The notes below the pieces were generated by a model that was given only the letters and a program-made list of their open reading frames with translations, was not told the origin of the DNA and did no database searches. A stretch of DNA of 28,378 nucleotides from a bacterium (GTDB lineage Bacteria > Patescibacteriota > Minisyncoccia > Phycocordibacterales > SBAW01). Every line of letters begins with the position of its first letter. The stretch's first letter is position 1. The DNA is taken from positions 1 to 28,378 of the forward strand of contig JAUSIO010000066.1 of NCBI GenBank assembly GCA_030647845.1. The letters are read 5' to 3'. The translations under genes and the position numbers were made by a program. Positions 1 through 6,193 of this stretch are shown here, one piece after another.

Positions 1-345
1 GCCGTCACCGGCTACCAAGTCTTCCGCGCAGGAGTACTCATCGCCTCACCCACCACCAACAGCTACAGCGACACCGGTCTCACCGCCTCCACCCTCTACA
101 GCTACACAGTCAAAGCAGTTGATGGAGCAAACAATGTCTCCGGTGCAGCAGCGGCGAGTGCGACGACCTTGGCGGCAGCAGACACGACACCTCCCTCGAC
201 CCCCACCGGCCTCACTGCCACCACAATATCTAGTTCACAAATCAACCTCGCCTGGACTGCCTCGACCGACAACGTCGCCGTCACCGGCTACCAAGTCTTC
301 CGCGCAGGAGTACTCATCGCCTCACCCACCACCAACAGCTACAGC
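1..345 (+). repeat. Near-identical FN3 coding repeat, 276-bp period
   Basis: Positions 1-69 and 277-345 are identical over 69 bases and stay similar afterwards. The period is 276 bp, or 92 codons, one FN3 domain. The identity at synonymous sites indicates recent duplication or gene conversion, and the true number of repeats upstream cannot be seen. Confidence 0.9.
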
Positions 346-1794
346 AACACCGGCCTCACTGCCGCGACCGCCTACTCATACACGGTCAAGGCAAAAGATG
401 CGGCAGGGAATGTCTCCACTGCTTCAGGAGCGGCGAGCGCGACGACCTTGGCGGCGAGCGGCACCACCTTCCGCGTTGGCCCAGACCAACCGACCTACAA
501 GACGCCGATGGCACTGTGGTCCTCCGGCAAACTCACCAACGGCGCCACCGTCCTCATCGATGCCTGCACGTACACCGATGATTACAGTTGGAGTGAAAGT
601 GATGTCAGGATCTCCGCAAACAATGTCTACATCACATCAGTACAGAGCTCGAGCCCCAACTGCGTGGTCCCGACCGGCATGCCAAACAACGTGGTGATGG
701 CCCTCATCAAGCAGAGCCCGCCGAGCTCGGATGTCAATGCACTCTCACACTGGGGCGTTGCAAAAGGCCTATGGAACATAACTGGCTCTGGCATTACCAT
801 TGACCACGTCGCCTTCACGGGTGCGTACAACGCTCCGAGCGATACCAACGGCGCGGGTCTGCGCCTCGAGTCGGCTGGCCTTACCACCATCACCAACGAC
901 TACTTCTTCCACAACCAAAACGGCATCCTGGGCATCACCGCAGGTGCACAGATCGTCATCCAAAACAGCGAGTTCTATGACAATGGCACGGGCGGCTGTG
1001 TGAACAACTGCACGCACCAGGTGTATCTCGGCGGCGACTCCGTCAGCATCTCCAACAGCTACTTCCACGACTACAACGTACAGAACCTCAACAACAGTGA
1101 TGGCTATGGCCACCACATAAAGAGCCGCGCTAAATCAACGACTATCACCAACACCCGCGTCTACGATAATAATACTAGTACAAGCTTCGATATCGACATG
1201 CCACAGGGCGGTATCGAGACTATAACCAACAACGTTATTCAGAAGGGTACCAACCCCGACAACACCATCATCGTGAACACAGGTGCCAACGGTGCAGACG
1301 GTGCGATGAATCCCGCGGGTCCTATCACCATCAGCAACAACACCTTTATCAACGATTACACCGGAGGCACGGTCCTGTACCGGTTCGGTGCAACGACGGC
1401 CGCAACGGGCTCTGGCAACTCCTTCTACGGTCCCGGAGCGTTTACCCGCGGCCTCTCGGGGATTGCTAGCCCGACGATACTCACCACCCGCCCGACACTC
1501 GACACCTCGAGCCCCGTGGGACCAAACCTCGCCTTCGCCGGCCCGTCGAGCCACATTGCGGGAGCCGCAACCGCGCCCATCGTGCACACGCTTGCGGTGG
1601 GCTGGACTGGACCGGAAGTCAGCACGCTGCAGAGCATTCTTACCAAGGTCGGTTTCTTCAGTCACCATATTACTGGCTACTTCGGAGCGATTACCGAGGT
1701 TGCCGTGAAAGGATTCCAAGCCGCCAACAACCTCGCTGCCGTGGGTATCGTGGGGCCAAAGACACGAGCATTACTGATGCAGGATGCTCAATAA
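1..1794 (+). CDS. Surface protein: FN3 repeats, beta-helix, peptidoglycan-binding domain (5' truncated)
   Basis: The reading frame is open from the first base, so the N-terminus lies outside the window; 597 residues are visible. Residues 1-55 are the end of one fibronectin type III domain and about 57-150 a second complete one (TPPSTPTGLTA start, GYQVFR and YTVKAKDAAGNVS strands). About 200-490 is rich in short N/T/G-containing strand repeats (ITNDYFFHNQNG, IQNSEFYDNG, ISNSYFHDY), typical of a right-handed parallel beta-helix. Residues 529-597 match a PG_binding_1 domain (VSTLQSILTKVG, VKGFQAANNL, GIVGPKTRALL). The likely role is a secreted cell-wall-attached adhesin or a carbohydrate-active protein; no catalytic residues can be assigned. 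The next gene starts immediately after the stop. Confidence 0.85.
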   Translation, partial: AVTGYQVFRAGVLIASPTTNSYSDTGLTASTLYSYTVKAVDGANNVSGAAAASATTLAAADTTPPSTPTGLTATTISSSQINLAWTASTDNVAVTGYQVFRAGVLIASPTTNSYSNTGLTAATAYSYTVKAKDAAGNVSTASGAASATTLAASGTTFRVGPDQPTYKTPMALWSSGKLTNGATVLIDACTYTDDYSWSESDVRISANNVYITSVQSSSPNCVVPTGMPNNVVMALIKQSPPSSDVNALSHWGVAKGLWNITGSGITIDHVAFTGAYNAPSDTNGAGLRLESAGLTTITNDYFFHNQNGILGITAGAQIVIQNSEFYDNGTGGCVNNCTHQVYLGGDSVSISNSYFHDYNVQNLNNSDGYGHHIKSRAKSTTITNTRVYDNNTSTSFDIDMPQGGIETITNNVIQKGTNPDNTIIVNTGANGADGAMNPAGPITISNNTFINDYTGGTVLYRFGATTAATGSGNSFYGPGAFTRGLSGIASPTILTTRPTLDTSSPVGPNLAFAGPSSHIAGAATAPIVHTLAVGWTGPEVSTLQSILTKVGFFSHHITGYFGAITEVAVKGFQAANNLAAVGIVGPKTRALLMQDAQ

Positions 1795-2157
1795 ATGGAG
1801 CATATTAGCTCTCATATTTCCGGCAAAGTAGGGAAAAAGGAACGCGTAACCGAGCGCGGGGAGTTGATGGAATACTTTCGCACGCAGCTCAACCGCGCAC
1901 GGGCGCGCGATGCCTGCCTTGCCCTGCCTACCGGCAGGCAGGCGGCAGGTAGGGCCTTGCCACCTTTGAGTATGCCGCGGATTGGGCGTTTGCTAGTGGC
2001 TATACCGACCAAGGACCTGTATTATCTTAAAAGCGTGTGTGACCAAGCACCCGACTTTTCCAAAAAATTCTGGTGGGAAATTAAACCTAAGCCCGACGCT
2101 CCGGAAGAGGTCGGGCACCGACCAAAGCGTCGGGGAAGCATTCCTTACAAAAAATAG
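1795..2157 (+). CDS. Small hypothetical protein carrying two palindromic inserts
   Basis: A 120-residue protein whose ATG directly follows the stop of the surface protein. An internal ATG at 1867 (MEYFRTQLNRARAR), preceded by GGGGAG, is an alternative start. I recognise no domain. The core (LPPLSMPRIGRLL, IPTKDLYYLKSVCDQAPDFSKKFWWEI) is polar and lacks signal or membrane segments; from memory similar small proteins occur in other CPR genomes, which I cannot verify here. The middle (residues 43-52, ALPTGRQAAG) is encoded by a CCTGCC/GGCAGG palindrome, and the C-terminal tail (about 100-115) by a nested hairpin, so both look like later additions to an older short protein. Confidence 0.6.
   Translation: MEHISSHISGKVGKKERVTERGELMEYFRTQLNRARARDACLALPTGRQAAGRALPPLSMPRIGRLLVAIPTKDLYYLKSVCDQAPDFSKKFWWEIKPKPDAPEEVGHRPKRRGSIPYKK
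1923..1942 (+). repeat. LPxGRQ-type palindromic insert
   Basis: CCTGCCTACCGGCAGGCAGG is a 20-base near-perfect palindrome inside the small hypothetical gene, read as LPTGRQ. It belongs to the family also found at 13533, 16064, 17105 and 18173, always translated in the same frame. Confidence 0.85.
2092..2134 (+). repeat. Nested hairpin insert in the C-terminal coding tail
   Basis: The outer arms CCCGACGCT (2092-2100) and AGCGTCGGG (2126-2134) pair perfectly over 9 bp. Inside them GGTCGG and CCGACC pair around a 3-base loop. The segment encodes the tail DAPEEVGHRPKRRGS of the small hypothetical protein. Only one copy is in this window, so family membership is inferred from its resemblance to the other hairpin inserts. 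Confidence 0.65.
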
Positions 2158-2168
2158 AAATTATTATG

Positions 2169-2174
2169 TATAAT
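2169..2174 (+). promoter_or_regulatory. Possible -10 box for murA
   Basis: TATAAT preceded by TG lies 67 bases before the murA ATG; the -35 region is poor. A second TATAAT (2236-2241) abuts the ATG itself, too close to serve that start. The 84-base intergenic region also holds a CAAAAGC/GCTTTTG inverted repeat at 2201-2216. No Shine-Dalgarno sequence precedes the start. Confidence 0.4.
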
Positions 2175-2241
2175 TTATATAGTCGTCTCTCGCTCGGAAT
2201 CAAAAGCAAGCTTTTGTTCTCTCGCTTCTTTAGACTATAAT

Positions 2242-3480
2242 ATGCGCGAACAGTTTGTTATCAAAGGGTTGGGTGGAGAAAAAACACTACAGGGTGAGAT
2301 TGCGGTACGCGGTGCAAAAAATGCCGTGCTCAAAGCAATGGCGGCAAGCATCTTGTTTGAAGATGATGTCCACTACGATGACTTGCCCGACATCGAGGAT
2401 GTAAAGAGGATGAGCGAACTTCTCGACGGGCTAAAAAAAGCCCCGGTCCTCAATCAGGAGATTGCCGAGCGGCTCCGCTCGTCGGTGGTGTTGACTGGCC
2501 CCACCTTGGCGCGGTTTGGCGAAGTGACATTTCCGCACCCCGGCGGCGATGTCATAGGGTCGCGACCGATAGATTTATTTTTAGACGGCTTTCGCAAAAT
2601 GGGAGCAACCGTCTCGGTAGAACAAGGCACGTATCATCTCGAAGCAAGGGGCGGGTTATACGGTGCGGAGATTTTTTTTATCGTCCGGAGCCACACCGCG
2701 ACCGAAACTCTGATGATGGCGGCGACGCTTGCGCGTGGCGCTACTGTACTCAAAAACGCTGCGCTCGAGCCCGAGGTCAAGCATTTGGCAGATTTTCTCA
2801 ACTCGTGTGGGGCGCATATCGAGGGAGCCGGAACGCCAACCATTACTGTCAAAGGTGGTTCGCTCCTGCGCGCCTCGGGCCGAGCATATCGCGGGTTGCC
2901 CGACCGCATCGAGACAGGGAGCTTCCTTATACTCGGCGCACTCGCCGCAAAAAATTTGACCATAACACATTGCAACCCGGAACATGTCGAAATACTTATC
3001 GAAATGCTGCGCTCCTGCGGTGTACCAATCGAGACGAGTGTCGACAGCATTTCTATAGTCAACAACATTGCATCAAACTCCAGCTTCCGTGGTGTCGATG
3101 TGCGCACGCACGAGTACCCGGGTTTTGCCACCGACCTGCAGTCACCTATGGCAGTTTTTTTGACGCAGGCGAGCGGCACGAGTGTGTTGTTCGAAACGAT
3201 TTTTGAGGGTCGGCTCAACTATGTAGACGAGTTGGTGCGGATGGGAGCGCATATCACCAAGTGGAACCCGTTCCAAGTCGAGGTCGTGGGTCCAACGCCC
3301 TTGCACGGCTGCGAGCTAGAGAGCCCCGATGTCCGCGCCGGGCTCGCGTTTGTACTTGCGGCGACTGTGGCCGAGGGCACCTCGCGCATCGGGAATGTCT
3401 ACCATATCGACCGCGGCTACGAGCGCATCGAGGAGCGCCTCCAAGCCCTCGGGCTGGATATAAAACGCGAAACAGTATAA
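2242..3480 (+). CDS. murA: UDP-N-acetylglucosamine 1-carboxyvinyltransferase MurA
   Basis: It catalyses the first committed step of peptidoglycan synthesis in the cytoplasm, transfer of enolpyruvate from PEP to UDP-GlcNAc. At 412 residues it has the usual family length. RGAKNAVL (23-30) is the conserved N-terminal substrate site with its lysine, and FATDLQSP carries the conserved Asp. The mobile-loop motif, normally GGCxIGxRPxDLH, reads GGDVIGSRPIDLF, so the residue equivalent to E. coli Cys115 is Asp103 (codon GAT at 2548-2550). MurA enzymes with Asp here are active and naturally insensitive to fosfomycin in other bacteria (Mycobacterium, Chlamydia, Borrelia). The gene stands alone, with the palindrome-flanked regulator segment 27 bp downstream. 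Confidence 0.96.
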   Translation: MREQFVIKGLGGEKTLQGEIAVRGAKNAVLKAMAASILFEDDVHYDDLPDIEDVKRMSELLDGLKKAPVLNQEIAERLRSSVVLTGPTLARFGEVTFPHPGGDVIGSRPIDLFLDGFRKMGATVSVEQGTYHLEARGGLYGAEIFFIVRSHTATETLMMAATLARGATVLKNAALEPEVKHLADFLNSCGAHIEGAGTPTITVKGGSLLRASGRAYRGLPDRIETGSFLILGALAAKNLTITHCNPEHVEILIEMLRSCGVPIETSVDSISIVNNIASNSSFRGVDVRTHEYPGFATDLQSPMAVFLTQASGTSVLFETIFEGRLNYVDELVRMGAHITKWNPFQVEVVGPTPLHGCELESPDVRAGLAFVLAATVAEGTSRIGNVYHIDRGYERIEERLQALGLDIKRETV

Positions 3481-3506
3481 ATCGTCTCTGGGAAATAGTT
3501 GATGAA

Positions 3507-3528
3507 GTGGCTTGATATATCAATCCAC
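3507..3528. repeat. 22-bp palindrome, copy 1 (downstream of the TrpR-like gene)
   Basis: A 22-bp palindrome with core TTGATATATCAA and outer arms GTGG/CCAC; one position pair is mismatched. It shares 17 identical bases (TTGATATATCAATCCAC) with the perfect copy at 4013-4034. It lies between the murA stop and the 3' end of the TrpR-like gene. Confidence 0.85.
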
Positions 3529-3549
3529 CCTCGACCGACTTTCGACACC

Positions 3550-3980
3550 CTACTTTTTGATTTTAGGGGTGGGGAACAGCAAAAAGTATAAAGGATATTT
3601 TTTCTTGAATCGATATAAGCTGTTAGTGGCGTACAATACTTTGTTTTCGTATCGCTTTTGTCTCACACCGAGCTCTTTTTCTAGTTCTTGTATAGCCTGC
3701 TCGTAGCCGGGTAGCTGGTCTTCTAGCCAATGTTGTACCCGCTGTACCGTGTCTCTGCCGACCCGCAACTCATTTCTATACCGCGGTGTGATACACCCGC
3801 GAGAAGTCGGCGGGCAATAACAATTCGTCGTCCGAGCATAATCCGCTCACTTTCAGTTAATAAATATCGGAGAAACAGTTTCATCGCTTGCCTTCCGCGA
3901 AGGCTCCCAGTAGCGGTGTAGAGCGTGTCCAAAGTCTCAATTCGTTGTTTGTTCGAAAGTTGTCGCGCGCGTACCTTCAT
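3550..3980 (-). pseudogene. TrpR/YerC-like transcriptional regulator, frameshifted
   Basis: Two minus-strand frames join into one protein of about 141 residues. The first part, from ATG at 3980, reads LRYLLTESERIMLGRRIVIA then RRLLAGVSHRGIE; the second reads ELRVGRDTVQRVQHWLEDQL and continues to a stop at 3550. Together they form the helix-turn-helix pattern of the TrpR/YerC-YecD family (LLT.sE..ML.rR..iA..LL.G.s.r.I...L.vgrdTv.RV). The shift falls at an AAA run (3773-3775); one extra A would restore IENELRVG. It may be a genuine pseudogene, a sequencing indel or programmed slippage. A TATACT box 7 bases before the ATG suggests a leaderless mRNA. Confidence 0.8.
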
Positions 3981-3987
3981 GTGGAAA

Positions 3988-4034
3988 AGTATATCACAGG
4001 GTTGATACAGAGGTGGATTGATATATCAATCCAC
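3988..4034 (-). promoter_or_regulatory. Promoter of the TrpR-like gene with overlapping 22-bp palindromic operator
   Basis: On the minus strand TATACT (3988-3993) lies 7 bases before the ATG. A perfect 22-bp palindrome (4013-4034, core TTGATATATCAA) covers the place where the -35 would sit (4011-4016). That placement is typical of an autorepressor operator. Binding by the adjacent regulator is inferred. Confidence 0.6.
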
Positions 4035-4067
4035 TACATACATGCAACATGGGTAACATTAGCAAAG

Positions 4068-4091
4068 AAAAAAGCCCGACCGAAGTCGAGC
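4068..4091 (-). terminator. Strong intrinsic terminator with UUCG tetraloop
   Basis: On the minus strand GCTCGAC-TTCG-GTCGGGC forms a 7-bp stem (one G-U pair) closed by a UUCG tetraloop and followed by six T. No protein-coding gene lies upstream on this strand, so it must end the candidate ncRNA. Confidence 0.88.
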
Positions 4092-4288
4092 AGAAAGGCG
4101 CGGGCTGGGAAGAAAGATTCTGTTTGAGATAGACCGCCTTACGCCCCCGAAGTTGGAGCGCACACAGAAGTCATCAGAACAACAGGCAGAGCCTGGTACC
4201 GTGTTGCTTCTCTCTCCTAGAGAACGGGCGCTCACACTAGCAGACGCGGCGTTCTCTATTCCTTTTACACCCGGGAGGAACCAGCCAG
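4068..4288 (-). ncRNA. Candidate structured non-coding RNA, about 220 nt
   Basis: The 393-base gap between the TrpR-like gene and mreB has no credible ORF but contains a complete minus-strand transcription unit: TTGACA-16-TATACT, about 220 nt, and a UUCG-loop terminator. The RNA can fold extensively. GGCUGG near the 5' end pairs with CCAGCC near the 3' end; AGAGAACG pairs with CGUUCUCU; CAGGC pairs with GCCUG; and a hairpin forms from UGCGCUCC and GGGGGCGUA. An alternative pairing of UUCUCU with AGAGAGAA competes with the second helix. I find no SRP GGAAG-type loop, RNase P core, tmRNA tag or T-box sequence. A 6S-like RNA is possible because the ends pair, but this is unproven. It could also act in cis on the regulator gene 88 bases downstream. 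Confidence 0.6.
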
Positions 4289-4293
4289 CCGCA

Positions 4294-4321
4294 AGTATAT
4301 ATCCGCCGCCTTTCTTGTCAA
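4294..4321 (-). promoter_or_regulatory. Consensus sigma70-type promoter of the ncRNA unit
   Basis: TTGACA (4316-4321) and TATACT (4294-4299) are separated by 16 bases on the minus strand. The -35 is a perfect match and the -10 is the TATACT seen before several genes here. Predicted transcription starts near 4288. It is one of the strongest-looking promoters in the window. Confidence 0.75.
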
Positions 4322-4373
4322 GCGCCTCAATTACTCTGTACGCTCCGCGCCATTCGCTGTAGACTACGCTCAC

Positions 4374-5387
4374 ATGGCATTTTTTACTCCAAAACTCGGG
4401 ATTGATTTGGGCACCGCAAATACGCTCGTGTTTGTACCTGGGCGGGGAGTAGTGCTCAACGAGCCTTCGGTGGTTGCGATTTCCGAAATCGACAAGCGCA
4501 TTTTGGCGGTCGGTGCCGAGGCAAAAGAGATGATAGGTCGCACGCCGGGCGAGATTATAGCGTACCGGCCGCTCAAAGATGGTGTCATCTCCGACTACCG
4601 CGTGACCCAGGCGATGCTGCGATATTTTATAGGCAAAGCGCTTGGGAAGTTCCAATTGTTTAAACCCGAAGTGATGGTAAGCGTGCCCACGGGTGTGACC
4701 TCGACCGAGCGTCGCGCGGTGGTCGAGGCGGCGATACGCGCCGGTGCCCGTAATGCGTATGTTGTCAAAGAGTCGGTCTTGGCGGCAATCGGCGCGGGCA
4801 TCCCGATACACGAGCCGCGCGGTAATATGGTGATAGATATCGGTGGTGGCACCACCGATGTCGCGGTGATATCAATCGGTGGGATTGTCGCCTCGACCTC
4901 TGTCAAATGTGGTGGCGACAAACTCGACCACGCGATTACCGACTACATAAAAAAAACCTACAACCTCGGGATAGGCGAGAAGACCGCTGAGGACGTCAAA
5001 ATCGCCATAGGCTCCGCCGTGCCAGTCGAGGAAGAGTTGGTGATGACCGTGCGCGGCCGCGACTTTATCACCGGGCTCCCCCGTTCGGCAGAACTCAAAA
5101 CAAACGACATTGTCCGTGCAATGGGTCGCGAGTTGCGCGAAATTATCAAAGCAATTCGCGATGTACTCCAAGAGACGCCGCCGGAGTTGGCGAGCGACAT
5201 CATCGACCGCGGTATCATTATGACTGGCGGTTCGAGCTTGTTGCGCAATTTTCCCGAGTTGGTGTTGCGCCGCACTGGGGTGAGGGCAAAAGTCGCAGAT
5301 GAGCCGCTGTTTTGCGTGGCGCGCGGCACCGGCATCGCTTTGGAGCATTTGGAAACATACAAAAAAGCCGTTATCGCCAAAAGATAG
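4374..5387 (+). CDS. mreB: Rod-shape protein MreB, copy 1
   Basis: An actin-like ATPase that polymerises under the membrane and guides lateral wall synthesis. Length (337) is normal. GIDLGTANT (9-17, phosphate 1), VIDIGGGTTD (153-162, phosphate 2) and GGSSLLRN (adenosine motif) are intact. The usual IEEPMAAAIGAG segment reads VKESVLAAIGAG, so this copy differs from canonical MreB at the active-site helix while keeping one Glu. TAGACT (4360-4365) eight bases before the ATG is a possible -10 for a near-leaderless mRNA. It stands apart from the mreC/mreD/mrdA cluster, which has its own mreB at 13599. Confidence 0.93.
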   Translation: MAFFTPKLGIDLGTANTLVFVPGRGVVLNEPSVVAISEIDKRILAVGAEAKEMIGRTPGEIIAYRPLKDGVISDYRVTQAMLRYFIGKALGKFQLFKPEVMVSVPTGVTSTERRAVVEAAIRAGARNAYVVKESVLAAIGAGIPIHEPRGNMVIDIGGGTTDVAVISIGGIVASTSVKCGGDKLDHAITDYIKKTYNLGIGEKTAEDVKIAIGSAVPVEEELVMTVRGRDFITGLPRSAELKTNDIVRAMGRELREIIKAIRDVLQETPPELASDIIDRGIIMTGGSSLLRNFPELVLRRTGVRAKVADEPLFCVARGTGIALEHLETYKKAVIAKR

Positions 5388-5439
5388 GTTCTAGCTGTTA
5401 GCTTTTAGGGACTAGCTAGATTCTAGCCCCTAGAACCTA
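5385..5439 (+). repeat. TAG-rich palindromic intergenic element (copy a)
   Basis: TAGGTTCTAG (5385-5394) and CTAGAACCTA (5430-5439) pair over 10 bp around a loop with further CTAG-containing inverted repeats. It starts with the stop codon of mreB copy 1. The phrase AGCTTTTAGG...GGGACTAGCT recurs at 17452-17478. Confidence 0.65.
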
Positions 5440-5445
5440 GAAGCT

Positions 5446-6159
5446 ATGACACACCATGCTTATTTTTATGAAGGGTCGATGTCGGCCTTTGGGGGGTACA
5501 AAAAAGACTTGAAGCCATTTTGGGCGCGCGAGTTCGAGCGCTTTGGGGTTGACGACGCGCGCGAACTGCGTTCGTTGGCGTCGCTCAAACATGACCGGGG
5601 GTCGTTGTTTTTGATAGGCGCCGCATCGATAACGTCCGAAGCACAGCAGGCGTTATTAAAGTTGTTTGAAGAGCCGCAAGAGGGGACGGTGTTTGTGCTT
5701 TTGGTTCCACACGGAGCACTACTTCCCACATTGAGGTCGCGGATGTTGGAGTATCCAAAGAAGCTCGCCACAGCAGAAAGCTTTTCTCCAGCTGCAGGGA
5801 GGAGAGTGGACGCTTCCGAAAAGCTTTCTGCTGTGGCTGTGGAATTTCTCGCTTGGCCGTATAAACAACGAAGTGATTGGATTACGTTATTCCTTAAAGA
5901 TGAGGAAAGAATTCGCGAGCGCGTGCGGGATTTTGTAAATGGGTTAGAAGTCGAACTCTACCGCAGGTTAAACCTACCGGGTAGGTTTAACCTGCGGGAA
6001 ATAAGAGAGGGACTCCAAGATATAGGGCATTTTCGGCAGTACTTGGGCGACCGTTCCCCCTCGCTTAAAATGATTCTCGAGCATTTTGCCGCAACTTTGC
6101 CACATGTATCCGCAGAAGTGCAAGAAAAAAGTGCGCGCTCCGGGCCGACAAGGCCCTAG
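5446..6159 (+). CDS. holB: DNA polymerase III delta'-like clamp-loader subunit
   Basis: Residues 62-103 (ITSEAQQALLKLFEEPQEGT, then LLVPHGALLPTLRSRM) match the delta'/DnaX AAA+ region with the conserved A..ALLK..EEP and the SRC-type motif, here SRM. The product would act in loading the sliding clamp. At 237 residues it is shorter than typical delta' (about 300 or more) and has no Walker A site, which delta' also lacks functionally. Three hairpin inserts shape it: residues 109-131 (SFSPAAG element), 173-185 (LNLPGRFNL) and the last 14 residues (KSARSGPTRP). Removing them leaves about 190 native residues. It precedes nth. Confidence 0.75.
   Translation: MTHHAYFYEGSMSAFGGYKKDLKPFWAREFERFGVDDARELRSLASLKHDRGSLFLIGAASITSEAQQALLKLFEEPQEGTVFVLLVPHGALLPTLRSRMLEYPKKLATAESFSPAAGRRVDASEKLSAVAVEFLAWPYKQRSDWITLFLKDEERIRERVRDFVNGLEVELYRRLNLPGRFNLREIREGLQDIGHFRQYLGDRSPSLKMILEHFAATLPHVSAEVQEKSARSGPTRP
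5768..5836 (+). repeat. SFSPAAG hairpin insert, copy 1 (in holB-like)
   Basis: Perfect 19-bp inverted arms, CCACAGCAGAAAGCTTTTC at 5768-5786 and its complement at 5818-5836, enclose a 31-base loop. The loop begins TCCAGCTGCAGG and ends GGACGCTTCC. The second copy (19223-19299, in lysS) has the same 12-base and 10-base loop ends, a different 9-base loop centre and different arms. Both are read in the same frame as SFSPAAGxRxDASEK. Confidence 0.92.
5961..5997 (+). repeat. 37-base perfect palindrome in holB-like gene
   Basis: CCGCAGGTTAAACCTACC (5961-5978) and its exact complement (5980-5997) flank a single central G. It is translated in frame as RLNLPGRFNLR. The length and lack of a loop make a cruciform or RNA hairpin likely. 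Confidence 0.88.
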
Positions 6160-6188
6160 TCTAACTCACTTTTTTCTTGCACTTCTGC
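6112..6188 (+). repeat. 22-bp-armed hairpin spanning the holB-like/nth junction
   Basis: Perfect 22-bp arms at 6112-6133 and 6167-6188 (GCAGAAGTG..., ...CACTTCTGC) enclose a 33-base loop containing GGGCC/GGCCC. The loop encodes the last residues (ARSGPTRP) and stop of the holB-like gene; the right arm ends six bases before the nth ATG. It could mask nth initiation or attenuate transcription, since the right arm contains a run of six T. Confidence 0.85.
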
Positions 6189-6193
6189 TACTT

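Noticed and set aside
119..697. Alternative plus-strand frame of 192 codons over the FN3 region
   Set aside because: Proline/arginine-rich shadow of the beta-helix gene frame, which is continuous and domain-bearing.
2236..2241. TATAAT directly abutting the murA ATG as a leaderless promoter
   Set aside because: Transcription would begin after the ATG, and MurA homology requires the N-terminal residues; the box is probably incidental.
4068..4288. Naming the ncRNA as 6S RNA, SRP RNA, RNase P RNA or tmRNA
   Set aside because: No diagnostic sequence of SRP, RNase P or tmRNA is present, and paired ends alone are not enough to claim 6S RNA.
4059..4811. Long minus-strand frame of 250 codons antisense to mreB copy 1
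   Set aside because: It is a shadow of the strongly biased mreB codons, runs through the ncRNA promoter and terminator, and shows no protein family features.
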